DNA from: Parasitella parasitica
Lineage: Eukaryota > Mucoromycota > Mucoromycetes > Mucorales > Mucoraceae
NCBI GenBank assembly: GCA_025201805.1
Contig: MU619419.1
Span: 1 to 28,270 of the forward strand
Length of the DNA stretch: 28,270 bases
Direction: 5' to 3'
Shown here: piece after piece, positions 18,159-28,270 of the stretch
Layout: each line of letters starts with the position of its first letter
Numbering within the stretch: the first letter of the stretch is position 1
Position numbers and translations under genes: made by a program
The notes under the pieces: model-generated
Database searches by the model: none
Told to the model about the DNA's origin: nothing
The model's input: the letters and a program-made list of their open reading frames with translations, nothing else

Positions 18159-18895
18159 AAATAAGAGACTGGTGTATCGTCCTCTAATAAAACAAGGCTT
18201 AGTATAACTAGAATGGAACATCATATCAATATGTCGTATGATTGAAAACACTCCTGACCAAAGTACTTTCTGTTGATCCAGGCCTTGAATATTAGCACAG
18301 CAGTTGACAATTTTGATAAACGAAACAAGAGTGTAATAAAGACTTAAATCGCTGGATACAAAACTATTGAGTTTATGGATTGATAGGAAGTTGTCTACTG
18401 TATTTATATAGAATGAATCTACACAAGAAGATCTGTCAATACGATTTACAGATCATGTTTGACATTCATTAATTGCCAAATAAGATTATAATACAGTAGT
18501 AGTCAGAGGAAGACCTATCTCTTTATTTAGTCAGCTTCGACATTTGCATTTGCGAAAAACACCCTACAGCAATGTAGCTCCATAGTAATAAATCTATAGT
18601 ATGTTAACTGTTGTGCCTGGATTTGACATTATATGACAAGAAACTAATACTTTTTTATACCACCATATGGCTTTGAGTTAACTCTGAATCACATTAGAAG
18701 TGAGATAAGCATTACAATCTAGCATCAACACAAGCAACGTATCTGATACTATTAAATAGCTTAATTTATTATACAAGAGAAATATGTACGGTGTTAGGGG
18801 TTAATTTTCTAATATTGTACAGATGATATGCTTCTTGTTAATTCAAACATATAAATCTAGATCAAATAGATGTGATTTACTACTGTTATTACATG

Positions 18896-20455
18896 TTATG
18901 CATTTTGAAAATCGGCTTTTAGAGCCTCAATAGCAGACTTTGTACCAAAGATCAAACCTACAATACCGAGTAGCACAACAAAGAAACAAAGAATAAGTTC
19001 TGGCCATTTCTTGTTACGCCATCCTGTCAACTTCAGATAAAACATCACAGGGAAAATCAAAATTAGAGCACAGTTGGAAAATGCACCTAATAACGACATG
19101 AAATCACCAAAGAAAGGAACGTAGATAGCAATGACAGTGATGATGATGATCATAATGATACGAAGAGTGAAGCGCAATAAATGTTCGACAATGCGGGAGT
19201 GATTAAAGCTGGAGATACCAAACATTTTTTCTAGGTCAAGGGCAAACGAAGTGATCAAGATAGGACATGCCATCAAAACATGAATAGTAATGATGATAGC
19301 GCTAGCGACTTTTGCACCTCCATCCGGTATATTGTTATAAATAGGAGATTCAGCCTTGTCACCATAAACATAATATCCGGGAATGGCAGTTAAAAAGTAG
19401 AGACAAACACAAGTGGTTAAGCCTCCACATACTACCTTATTCCAATCTTGAGGGCGACGCATGCCAGCCTCAACATGGGCATAGACAGGATTACCACCTG
19501 GTTAGAAATGGTGTGAGTCATAATCTTTTCGGTGAATAGAAATTCAGCTTACCAAAACTAAAGACAATGGAACTAAGAGCAATGGGGAATTGGTCCCAGA
19601 TAACTGGATCATGATGCACGGCAGTGTGATTAGGCTTGTCTTTGACGGCCATTACTAATACAATAAAAACGACAATAACTGTGGCCAGCATGCCGAAAGC
19701 ACTCAAGAAGCCCACCTCCTTCATTGATCTGAAGAAAACAAAAGGGACCGTTACAATAGCAGAACAAATGATTACCCAAATTGGAAAAGTCAATTCACCG
19801 GGAGTGCCCATACATACTTGATGTAAATTTTGACCGGCCAAGAGAATATACAACACAGGGACACCAATCAAGGTAACTGCAGTAAAAAAGAAGGAAATCC
19901 AACCGCCAATTTTACCGAAAGCACTTTCAGCAACCTCTTGGTAAGAGGACAGACGAGTACGACCATTGTGATAAAGACAGCGAATCAAGATGACGCCGGA
20001 ATCTATGGACTCGAGTTATAACATGGTGTGGCATTCAAGATATGACAGCTTACATGCTGAAAAAATCCAACTTAGTCCTAGAATAAAAAGGCCTAAAACA
20101 ACAGCATGTCAGAAAAATGCAAGTATGATTTTGTAATTTGTCAAAATGTAATTACCGATCCAGCCACCTTGCTTCAAAGCATAAGGCAACCCTAAAGCGC
20201 CAGTACCGGCTACAACGCAAACAATATTAAAATAAGCCAGAAAAGAAGAGCCTCCCTCGCTTTCACGATCTACACCATGGCTAAAGCTAACTTTATCATG
20301 CTCCACTTCTTCACCTAAAAACAATTAATAATGATTCCAATCCTTTTGACAGATGTCAATTCAATCATGTGCATACCAACAGTACTGTCTGTAATTTGAT
20401 CTAGTGTTGGGTCTCCATTGAACGACTTTTCGTTTTTAATACGATGTAACTCCAT
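18896..20455 (-). CDS. AAAP-family amino-acid transporter, five exons
   Basis: Exons 20455-20377, 20314-20156, 20092-20054, 20002-19553 and 19497-18896 give 442 residues. Introns are 51-63 nt. After a hydrophilic N-terminus the first membrane span carries NIVCVVAGTGALGLPYALKQGGWIG, the signature of the amino-acid/auxin permease superfamily (Aa_trans). The 39-nt third exon encodes LFILGLSWIFSA of the second span. Then come SGVILIRCLYHNG, SYQEVAESAFGKIGG, FSFGGNPVYAHVEAGMRRPQDW (the conserved loop after the central spans) and about five further hydrophobic spans, ending in a short cytoplasmic tail. Family members move neutral amino acids across the plasma or vacuolar membrane; substrate and location are not evident. 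The small secreted-protein gene is divergent, about 700 bp away. Confidence 0.93.
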
Positions 20456-21154
20456 AGTATGGTAAGTTGGATGGGTTCTTAGATTAAAAAAGAAAAAGAG
20501 AAGCTGGTAAAAGACGAGGCGGAATAAGAACATTTTGACATTTATAAGATTCTTGCAACCAATTATCATACGGAGAAAAAGTTGCTCGGTGCCTACTTGA
20601 GGTTCTTGGGAAAACTTATCAACAAGGGCCGTGAGAAATAAATATAATGATAGATCTGAATTGAGTGCAAGCATTTGTAGAACAAAATATCAGCATTTCT
20701 CTATGCAAGACAAGTAGATAAATGTTTTTTAAAAATATAACCGGCTTAGTAATGAGCAATTTACCGTTATGACCACTTGTGTTGAAATTTTGAAGGCAAT
20801 ACTGTCGAGAGGGCACGGGTATGGATGTACTATTATACGCTTGTTCAACACACTCTACCAACACTTCAAATAGCTATTACCAAAATAATATCTATATAAG
20901 GAGGAATAGAAGGCCAACATAAATATAGGAAAATATAACTTCTATCTGTGGGCTCACAACAATATATCATTTGCTTTGCATATATCTCTTTCCATGCATT
21001 CATTGGCTTAATGAAACTCAAGGCTTACGTTTTGAAACAGGGAACAAACTTGTTGTAAAGAATAAACAAGGAAGCATTTCATGCGTGTGCTATAAAAACG
21101 CGAGAAAAGGATTGTGCTTTCATTTCTCTCTTTTTCAATTATCCATATCAAAAA
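20456..21154. other. Divergent intergenic region between the transporter and the small secreted protein
   Basis: No supported gene. Minus-strand frames here (for example 20864-20619) lack family motifs and a splice path into the transporter, whose own ATG at 20455 is well placed. The + side holds the TATA element listed next. Confidence 0.5.
21091..21098 (+). promoter_or_regulatory. TATA box of the small secreted-protein gene
   Basis: TATAAAAA lies 64 bases before the ATG at 21155, followed by a pyrimidine-rich stretch typical of a strong fungal core promoter and short leader. Confidence 0.6.
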
Positions 21155-21409
21155 ATGAACAAGTCTTTTTTTCTCATTTCTATCTTGCTTTTATGCTTTA
21201 CTTCAATCACACATGCTGGCCCTCTAGCTTATGGCATCTGTCAAACTGGATGTAACGCTCTTGCTGTCTCTTGTTATGCCGCTGCTGGTTTTACTTTCGG
21301 GACAGTTACTGCTGGAACAGCCATACCTGCTGTCATCGCGGGTTGTAACACTAGCTTAGGTTTATGTATGGCAGCGTGCATTGCTGCTGGTTTTGCACCA
21401 ACTTTGTAA
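21155..21409 (+). CDS. Small secreted cysteine-rich protein, 84 residues, intronless
   Basis: Residues 1-21 form a classical signal peptide: MNKS, a leucine-rich hydrophobic core, and a cleavage site after THA. The mature part (about 63 residues) is rich in glycine and alanine and has six cysteines in a mirror arrangement, Cx3Cx6C then, 23 residues later, Cx6Cx3C. This suggests two short helices joined by three disulfides, with a hydrophobic GFTFGTVTAGTAIPAVIAG linker. Proteins with a similar GPLAYGICQTGC start are, as I recall, scattered in fungi and a few other eukaryotes and sometimes named zygote-specific-like, without known function. The gene has its own TATA box. It may act extracellularly. 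The linker is hydrophobic enough to raise membrane insertion as an alternative. Confidence 0.85.
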   Translation: MNKSFFLISILLLCFTSITHAGPLAYGICQTGCNALAVSCYAAAGFTFGTVTAGTAIPAVIAGCNTSLGLCMAACIAAGFAPTL

Positions 21410-22423
21410 TGCAACTCTTTATGTAGCCAGAATTTTTTCTCGATACAACACATAGTATAGGATTCACAACTTTTTAGTTTCATCCATACTTGAGAGATGA
21501 TAAATAAAAATAAAAATAAAAAATATATACCATCTAGTGATACAAGGAACGACAGCAGGCAAACGTTTATGAACAAGATAGATTCATAATGTTTGGAGAA
21601 CTCTGCGTCATAAAAGAGACTGAAAAGATTTGAACATAAAATCAATGCAACACTCGGTTACGCTTGATAAAATTAGCAATTCACAGCACACCATCTGTAA
21701 ATCTCTATCTGATTACATTTGCTGTTTCAGCATTGTGTGTTTTGATACAATCTCGCCTTTGCTAACTTCAATGCAGCTGCATTATATAATAACTCATTTT
21801 TTTGAATCTGTTTAATTTTTCATAAAGATGCTATCACTAAAATTCTGTACTCACAAATATTTAGGTCTAAAGCATTTGATCTTAAACAAATTGCATCTTT
21901 GAGAAATGATATTTCATTTGCAAAGATAAGAAATACCAGAGTGGTATTGGGTATCCTGGCATATCACTTGCAGACGTACTCGCGTTCGAGCATCCACATA
22001 TGGAATTTTTCATTTCATTGTTGCAGCTTCTGCTCTTCGTTTAAGAAGGTTCACTTTTGATGTATCAGGTCCCAGCATCTACGTGGAAGAATGCATCTAC
22101 TTTTCCCCCAAAAGAGCAGGATCTTGTGACACCTGACCGTGTTTTTTACCACGATATCTGACGAACTTAATCTTGTAACGACTTGGCATATAAGCTCGCG
22201 CAGGGATATGTAATATGGCACGATGAATGCCAATTTTTTTTTATATTTGTATTGGATAAATTAAAGATATTTAATTAATAAGTTATGTCAAGAAAATTTT
22301 GCTTCCCTCCTAATAAACGAGTGTCTCGAATAAGAAGAAATTATTACAACAATTTACAGTTTAGTGTATGTAAATATAAATATATATAGATAAGGATAGA
22401 TGGCAAAAAAGAATTTGTTGGGT
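21410..22423. other. Convergent intergenic region between the small protein and the kinesin
   Basis: About 1 kb between two 3' ends. It contains the poly(A) region of the small gene near 21500-21530 (repeated AATAAA words) and AT-rich sequence before the kinesin stop. I found no supported frame. The stretch around 21900-22230 is less AT-rich than its surroundings and could be relic sequence, but nothing is recognisable. Confidence 0.45.
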
Positions 22424-24758
22424 TTATACATAATTGCCACTCAAAACACTAGCAGATCGCTGCTGCTGTTGTTGCTGTTGCTGTTGATCTAATTCCCATC
22501 TTTTTCTCAGGTCATCCACACTGCTACTGCTGTGGCGGTAGTTCATCTTGGCTCTAAATGCTCTAGTGGGTGTTTGTGCCAATCGGTCAAATACAGAAGG
22601 TGTTGTAGGTCTTTCAAATGTAGACACGCTAGGCATGAGTGGAGGTAATGACTTTCTCATGTGTCTTTGTTGTTGGTATGATGAGGTAAATAAAGGCGAT
22701 TGATGGCCATCATTCTGTGGAGGAGAAATATGTGACAATAAAGGACTCATGGGTGGAGGTGGGAGCATATTACGTTGTTGGCGACGATTGTTTTGCGAAG
22801 ACGCCATGCTACTGAGATTACTGGTACTACTCAAACGATTCATTGATTTTTGGTTCCAAGATGACAGAGACGACATGTCAGACTGGATAGAAGATCTTCT
22901 TAGATGGCTGCTACGAATGGAAGACGTGGATGATTCGTGGTCTGTAGCGTACTGTGCAAAATCAGCAGGGCCGGCGGCAGTTGTAGCAGCTTCAACGGCT
23001 GCTGCTGCTCTCAATAACTCGTCCTCTTCTGTTAACGTTTCATCGCCAGATACTCTTGCCTGCCAGGAAAGCCTTTTTTGTATCATATTGTAGAATCTGT
23101 CAGGTGAAGGGGTGCATTCACGAGTCAAATTGGTACTTTTGCTTATGCTCTCCATCATTTGGGCAGGTAATGGCGCTTTCTTGGTATCACTGGCGTTGGC
23201 TGCAGAGACGGAAAAGGCGCTTGTGACATAGGGAGGCGAAGCGACTGGAGAGTTGGGCAAGCTCAATTGCTGTTGCTGGTCTGGTGATGTGTACATGGCA
23301 TCTGAGGCAGGCGATGTAGACATTACAGGTGCCTCGTGAATCAAACCGCGGACACCATTTTGGTATATTCTGTCGAATATGGTATTGCCATTGTTCATGT
23401 ATTCATCGATTGAATGAACATCATCAATATCGTCAGAGGCACTCATTAGCAACATGCCATCATTCGTCTTGAGATGGCGAATACGGCGTTCATTTTCTGC
23501 TGTGCTTGAGATGGCAGTTCGTTTCATGACAATCAGTGTACGACGAAGATCAATGACAGTCTTTTCCAAGTTTTGCACAGTCAGCTGTCGGTTGCATTCG
23601 CTCATTCGAAGGTCCATAATATCGTCGACTAGGTTCTCGATGATGCGCTTACACTCATCAGCTTCGAACGACTTGATGAGCTTACAAGTAATATCGTATG
23701 CAAGCTCAGGAGCAGCATTCCCGGGAACACTGAATTGATCGTCAAAGGAGTCTACATCTGCCCAGTCATCATTGGCAACAGGCTCTGTAATGATTTCATC
23801 AGCAAATGTGACATGTTTGGGAGGTCTGGGGCTCATGTTCTTGAAGACATGGGCACCGCTTTCTTCTGCTTGCATAGCTTCTTCTGCTGCCTCTATTTGC
23901 AAAGTGCGGATTCTAGCTGACAAGTACGAAATCTCAGCAGAGATCAAGTCAACGCGTTCGTCCATCAGCTCGATGGCAATCGTATCCATAGGCTGGCCAG
24001 TAGTTTCTTCATGCTCTTTCTCAACATGGTACACCTGATCTCTTTCTTCTTCAAGCTCCAATTTCTCTTCCACCAGACGTTCTCTGCGGACCAAGAGCTG
24101 CTCCATTTCGACAACAGCTTGTTTTCCTTGAATGTATTGATACAGGGCTTTGTCTAGCAGCTCCTTTTTACGAGATACACGCAAGTCCAACGGAATAGAG
24201 CTCTTTTTCTTGACCAAACGTCTGGGGAACCCATGGCCACCGCCACGAGCAATGACAGCAAAGCTTCCGCCCATGATAGGAGAGACTTTGCTTAGCATCT
24301 TTTCATCGAGGATACCACCTTCACGTACAGCCTTTTTCATGATGGCAGTCAGTTGCTTCACTTGGGTAGAATTAATCAGCACTTCTTCGTTTCTCTTTTT
24401 AAGAGTTGATTTCTGCTGCTCATGTTCACGTTCCAACTGTCGTTTTGCCTGGTTGGATTTAGCATGCTGACGCTGCAGCTGTTGGATTCTTCGCTCTTGC
24501 TTTGAGATTTGGTCGCGGACTCGTTCAGCTTCTAATTTCATGCGATGCACCAGTCTTTTCTTTTCAACCTTAAGAGTCTCTACATTCACTTTCAAGGATC
24601 TCAAAAGAGACTCGTTTTGATTTCGTGTGGATTGCATGGTTGAAGTTGTATGAGCGTATTTTCGCCTCAACTCTTGTATTTCAGTCATGAGAGCCTTCAT
24701 TTTTGCTTCGTAAGCTTGTCGAATGTCCTTATCGGTAGCCTTTACTTGCTGCTGCTGC

Positions 24759-24803
<45 letters not shown>

Positions 24804-27798
24804 ACCTGGTGATTGGCGATGTCTGATCTTATAGCCAAGCCAGACTTGTTTCGCATCATGGCCATGTCCTTTTCTTTTTGCGTATCTGCTAATTGGGATT
24901 GCAAGAGGGTGATCTTTTCATCAAACTTTTTACGCATAAATGTGAATTCAGTTTCTGACTTCTCCAGATGAGATACCAGCTCTTCCTTGACCTTGATATC
25001 AGACTGGATTTGGTGGAGCATGCGCGACAGCTGCGAGTTGTATCTGCTTTGGTGCTCGTTGGTGATGGCGGTTGCATTGCTTCTGATGGAGATAATGTCA
25101 TCATCAAACTCTTCTGCTTCAGCAAGAGAGGACCCAGGTGCAGCAGCGTGCTCATCATTTTCCCAAGTAGGCACAGCCTAAATAGAAATGCATACATACA
25201 TCAGCAAATAGCACTTGAGCAACCCCTTGAAAAAAAAAAACTTACCAAAGGCTCAATCTCGTGAATATAATCATCAGTAGGGGAAGGCGGAAGCGAGAAT
25301 CTGCCTTCATCAGATGGAGCTCTCTGCATTTCCCTACAGCCATGCAAGCGTTTTTCCTCCGCTTCGAAAGCCTAATGACAACAAGATATTTTAGTTGTTT
25401 TTTTTAAGGGGTCATGTAAAATAAACATTACCTTTAATTCCTCTTCCCAAGAGTTTGCAGTGTCGTCCAAAGGCTATTATTTTTTAGGTCAATATCGGCG
25501 TCAAGGGTGTGTGAAGCGAGAGAGAAAGAAAAGCCCTTACCTTGACTAGCTCCAGAACCTGTAGGCTTTTTCTGATATCTGCACGAACTTTGGCAATGCT
25601 CTCCTTGACCTCCTCATGTCGTACATCATCTTCTTGAAGATCATTTACATAGCCTTCATCTTCGTCCTCATCAACGCTGCCTCGTCGATATGGCTGTTTG
25701 ATTCGAACATGTTTTTTCTGACGATTACTATTTCGTGAGTTTGTGCTAGTGCTTTTAGTAAGAATAGGGCGCCTTGCGGTTACTTTAGTTGTAATTCTGG
25801 CTGCATAACCATTTGTCGTAGTAGCACTTGAATTAGCACTGCGAAAGCCCTTTTTCTTTTGGCTGGAGCTGGTTGAAAATCGTTGCAGCATGCTGCTGGT
25901 TCTTTGTAGTTGCAAGTGTTGTGATTCTGAGCGCTGTAATTTGTCCTTGGTAGTCTGCAATTCGGTTGTCAATGTTTGAATTGTGGACAGGTACTTTTCA
26001 ATGATAGGATGCGTCTTGATTTTTCTAGTGGTGCCGATATTCTCCAGCAGGTCATCGTCGTCCATGCTTTCGCTCTGCATGAATTCGCCTAGCTCACGCT
26101 CCATCAGTAGAGTGTCTCGCTCACTGGTCACTTGCATAATACAACTAGACATTTCGTTTATTTTTTCACGAAGTCTTGAAGCTTCGTCCAATTGACCGGT
26201 ATGGCTAACGCTTGTGGTGGAATGTGAGCCATCCGATGCACGAAGAGATGAAATTTCCATGCGTAAGCGTGACACCAGTGCTTTGAGCTGATTGACTTCC
26301 ATGGACGAGCCTGCAAAATCTTGGTTCACTGTAACTCGGTTTTTAATATTCCTAGCACGATTAGCGTATTTCAAAGTATTTAGGGTCTCCATGAAGTTAG
26401 TGTCTGCTGGAGACACACATGCCAACATGAGCGTCTGACTGTTTCCGCCTAATGAATCTTGAAGCAATCGAGTTAATTTGCTGTCTCGATATGGTATATG
26501 TGTTGCTCGTCTCGTTTCATCGCCTAGTGCTGAAATGACGTTTCCTAATGCTAGCAAACCAGAATTAATGGCTATCCCTTCTTTGGCTCTGTCGCCTTGA
26601 GCATGTGTTCGTTTCAACTGGCTTGGTTTAGTATTCGGCATCCTCTTTTATCGGACAAATCAGACTTACTCGTTCAGAACCTGCTAAATCGACAAAATGA
26701 AATTTACTTGTTAGTGATTTCGTCACTCGCTTGCCACCTTCCTCATCTTCAGGCTTTTGCTGCTTTAAGATTACGGAAAAGATGGCATGCGAGCGAGACG
26801 ATACGGAATTCATTTCTGTTGATCCCGTTGTGCGACCTAGAGAGCCTTGTGCGAGGAACCTATAAGACATAATGAAAACCTCATGATTAGTCGTTCGTTC
26901 GAATAGACTATGTGTATGTCATTTAGTACCCTAGCAGCTCTTCGGGGCTATAGCAGAGCTCTTCTTTCACTCCACTCCAGTAGATGTTTCCAGCGACGTC
27001 TTCTCTTATAGAAACTTCATTGGAGCTATTCGTTGTTGTCGCATTCACGTTCTGCGGTAATGTTGTCGATCTTCGTTTTGATTGTTGTGGGTTGTTTAGT
27101 AGATCAATAAATTCTTCGTTGTATAACTCCAAAAAGGACACAAAGACCTCGCATTTGTAGTCCTGATCTTGTGCTTCTCGAGCTTTTAATATTTGAAATA
27201 ATTCAATAATACAGCGAGGCACAATGCCTGTTATTTAGGGTTAAAAAAAAGGGGCAAGGATTAACAAAGGGGTAGGGATCCAAACGAACCTTCATTTTCA
27301 GCACTGACACTGTTATCTAAGCTTGTGCCCATACTAAATGTTTTTCCGGATCCAGTTTGGCTATATTATCAGAATGCATGAGAAAAGAGAGACAGAGAAT
27401 GTACGTTAAAAATGCGCGCAATACCCGTAAGCCAATATAGTGGCATTGAACCTATTTTGATGTATTTTTATTTTGTCAATACGGCACTAATCAGCATTAT
27501 CATCAGCAGAGAACGTTACCCATCAATGAATTTATGTAAAAGAGGAGAGGCAGCGTTTAAATAGACCTGCGCTTGGTCTGCATTTGTATCAAATACGTAA
27601 TCGTATGTGAATGATTTATCGGTTCCAATCAATATTTGTGGTTCGCCTGGTATAAACGAAAGACATTCTGTGCAATTATTGATCTGTTCTTTCTCCGTTA
27701 AAGGTCTCACACGTAATCCAACTCTGCAATATTCAGTTAATGTCTTGTATAGAACGATTGAAATTACATTAAATCTACCTAACTGCTGTTGAAGTCAT
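22424..27798 (-). CDS. Kinesin-4-like (KIF4/KIF21-type) motor protein, ten exons
   Basis: Exons 27798-27779, 27723-27520, 27451-27425, 27360-27290, 27227-26930, 26859-26670, 26617-25541, 25473-25432, 25371-25246 and 25177-22424 give 1602 residues. All nine introns are GT-AG (52-70 nt) and preserve the frame. The N-terminal motor has VGLRVRPL, P-loop GQTGSGKT, switch [12 protein letters not shown], switch II DLAGSER, and [22 protein letters not shown]...[16 protein letters not shown], the kinesin-4 neck boundary. Long coiled coils follow, including [17 protein letters not shown]. There is a 19-glutamine run, a conserved-looking [14 protein letters not shown] segment, and a serine/proline-rich tail with a second glutamine run near the C-terminus. 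Kinesin-4 motors regulate microtubule length and carry chromosome or vesicle cargo. The large last exon holds most of the stalk and tail. Confidence 0.94.
24746..24802 (-). repeat. Polyglutamine-coding CAG/CAA microsatellite in the kinesin stalk
   Basis: Nineteen consecutive glutamine codons on the minus strand, a mix of CAG and CAA. They interrupt predicted coiled coil about 810-830 residues into the protein. Length variation between strains is likely. Mixed codons suggest it is moderately stable. Confidence 0.9.
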
Positions 27799-28270
27799 GT
27801 TTGTACAACTTTATAATAAATTAAAGAAAGTAAAAGGAAGAAAGAAAGAACCAAGAAAAAAAAAGGGGGGAAAAGACTTGATGTAAGATTTGAGAACATC
27901 CAAGTCGAAGGTAACACATACAACTTTTTGCCTGACTGTCGTACTTTTAAAGAAACACTGTATTTATGTTTTCGCATACATAAATAGGTTCCTCATATGC
28001 CTTGAATGCTAAAATAAACCCTTTCAAAATCGGGGGCAAGTTGTACACCTTATCGTAACTTTTCACTGCTGAATATTCAGTTCAAAAAATCAAGTTAAAA
28101 GTTAACCAAGCATCTCAATTTTAAATAGTTCATTGATTGCATAAATTAATATGCTTGGCGCTATCTGCAGAGATTTTTGTATACAAATGCCAATTTTAAA
28201 GTGCAATAAGAGCAAATCTTTCATTTAGCATCTAGTCTTTGCATGCGATTCCCTGGTCGTATTATACAAA
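27799..28270. other. Upstream region of the kinesin gene; nothing else recognised
   Basis: AT-rich sequence to the window edge. It should contain the kinesin promoter and leader, including the T/C-rich stretch (minus strand) just before the ATG. No coding frame or RNA gene is supported. Confidence 0.45.

Larger units (their letters stand above)
15129..18895. other. 3.8-kb AT-rich gene-free tract with repeats
   Basis: No protein gene is supported: frames are short and stop-dense, and the longest (16426-16680, -) lies inside the nested insertion. The tract holds an LTR-like element, two copies of a dispersed repeat, one insertion and several palindromes, listed separately. The remaining sequence looks like decayed, anonymous DNA. 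Confidence 0.6.

Noticed and set aside
20054-20092. Possible frameshift in the second membrane span of the transporter
   Set aside because: A recount of the T-run (five T on the minus strand) shows that the 39-nt exon reads GLFILGLSWIFSA without interruption.
20619-20864. Minus-strand frame upstream of the amino-acid transporter as a possible extra 5' exon
   Set aside because: No splice path joins it in frame to the transporter, and the ATG at 20455 already gives a normal hydrophilic N-terminus.
22749-24470. Several long + strand open frames opposite the kinesin last exon
   Set aside because: They are antisense shadows of a long low-stop coding exon, with no motifs of their own.
24746-24802. 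CAG/CAA run as a CRISPR-like or satellite repeat
   Set aside because: It is a codon-periodic glutamine tract inside a coding exon. No spacer-repeat structure exists anywhere in the window.

Overview
This window comes from a eukaryote with compact, intron-rich genes, almost certainly a mucoralean fungus (Mucoromycota). The evidence is short GT-AG introns (43 to about 80 nt) with CTAAY-like branch points, an AT-rich base composition, an intron-containing tRNA-Tyr, a secreted CotH-type protein and fungal versions of GSK3, GDA1 and RRB1. No prokaryotic operon or CRISPR array is present. I rebuilt exons by hand from splice sites and reading-frame continuity. Every multi-exon model given here closes in frame.

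Layout. Positions 1-2381 are a gene-poor, transposon-derived edge: a decayed Ty3/gypsy-like gag fragment (332-876), then a long inverted repeat (about 884-1199 against 1599-1912) with a strongly A-skewed spacer. Next come a fungal-specific transcription-factor-domain protein without a visible zinc cluster (+, 2382-4598) and, convergent with it, a Golgi GDA1/CD39 nucleoside diphosphatase (-, 4804-6277). Four genes then run in the same direction: GSK3 kinase (+, 7507-8978), the ribosome-biogenesis WD40 chaperone RRB1/GRWD1 (+, 9205-10822), FRA10AC1 (+, 11182-12052) and a secreted CotH-kinase-family protein (+, 12621-14507).

From 14508 to 18895 lie about 4.4 kb of AT-rich DNA whose only clear gene is a tRNA-Tyr(GTA). 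It also holds a degraded coding trace, an LTR-like element, a two-copy dispersed repeat, a 0.5-kb insertion nested in one copy, and several perfect small palindromes. The last third holds an AAAP-family amino-acid transporter (-, 18896-20455), a small secreted protein with a mirror-symmetric cysteine pattern (+, 21155-21409) and a ten-exon kinesin-4-like motor protein of 1602 residues (-, 22424-27798).

The genes are mostly unrelated housekeeping functions and do not form a pathway. The parts most worth a second look are the 222-bp perfect inverted repeat (a potential long-hairpin RNA source), the repeat cluster upstream of the tRNA, three in-frame splice acceptors spaced 12 nt apart in the CotH signal peptide, a GC-AG intron in FRA10AC1, and the small protein with mirrored cysteines.
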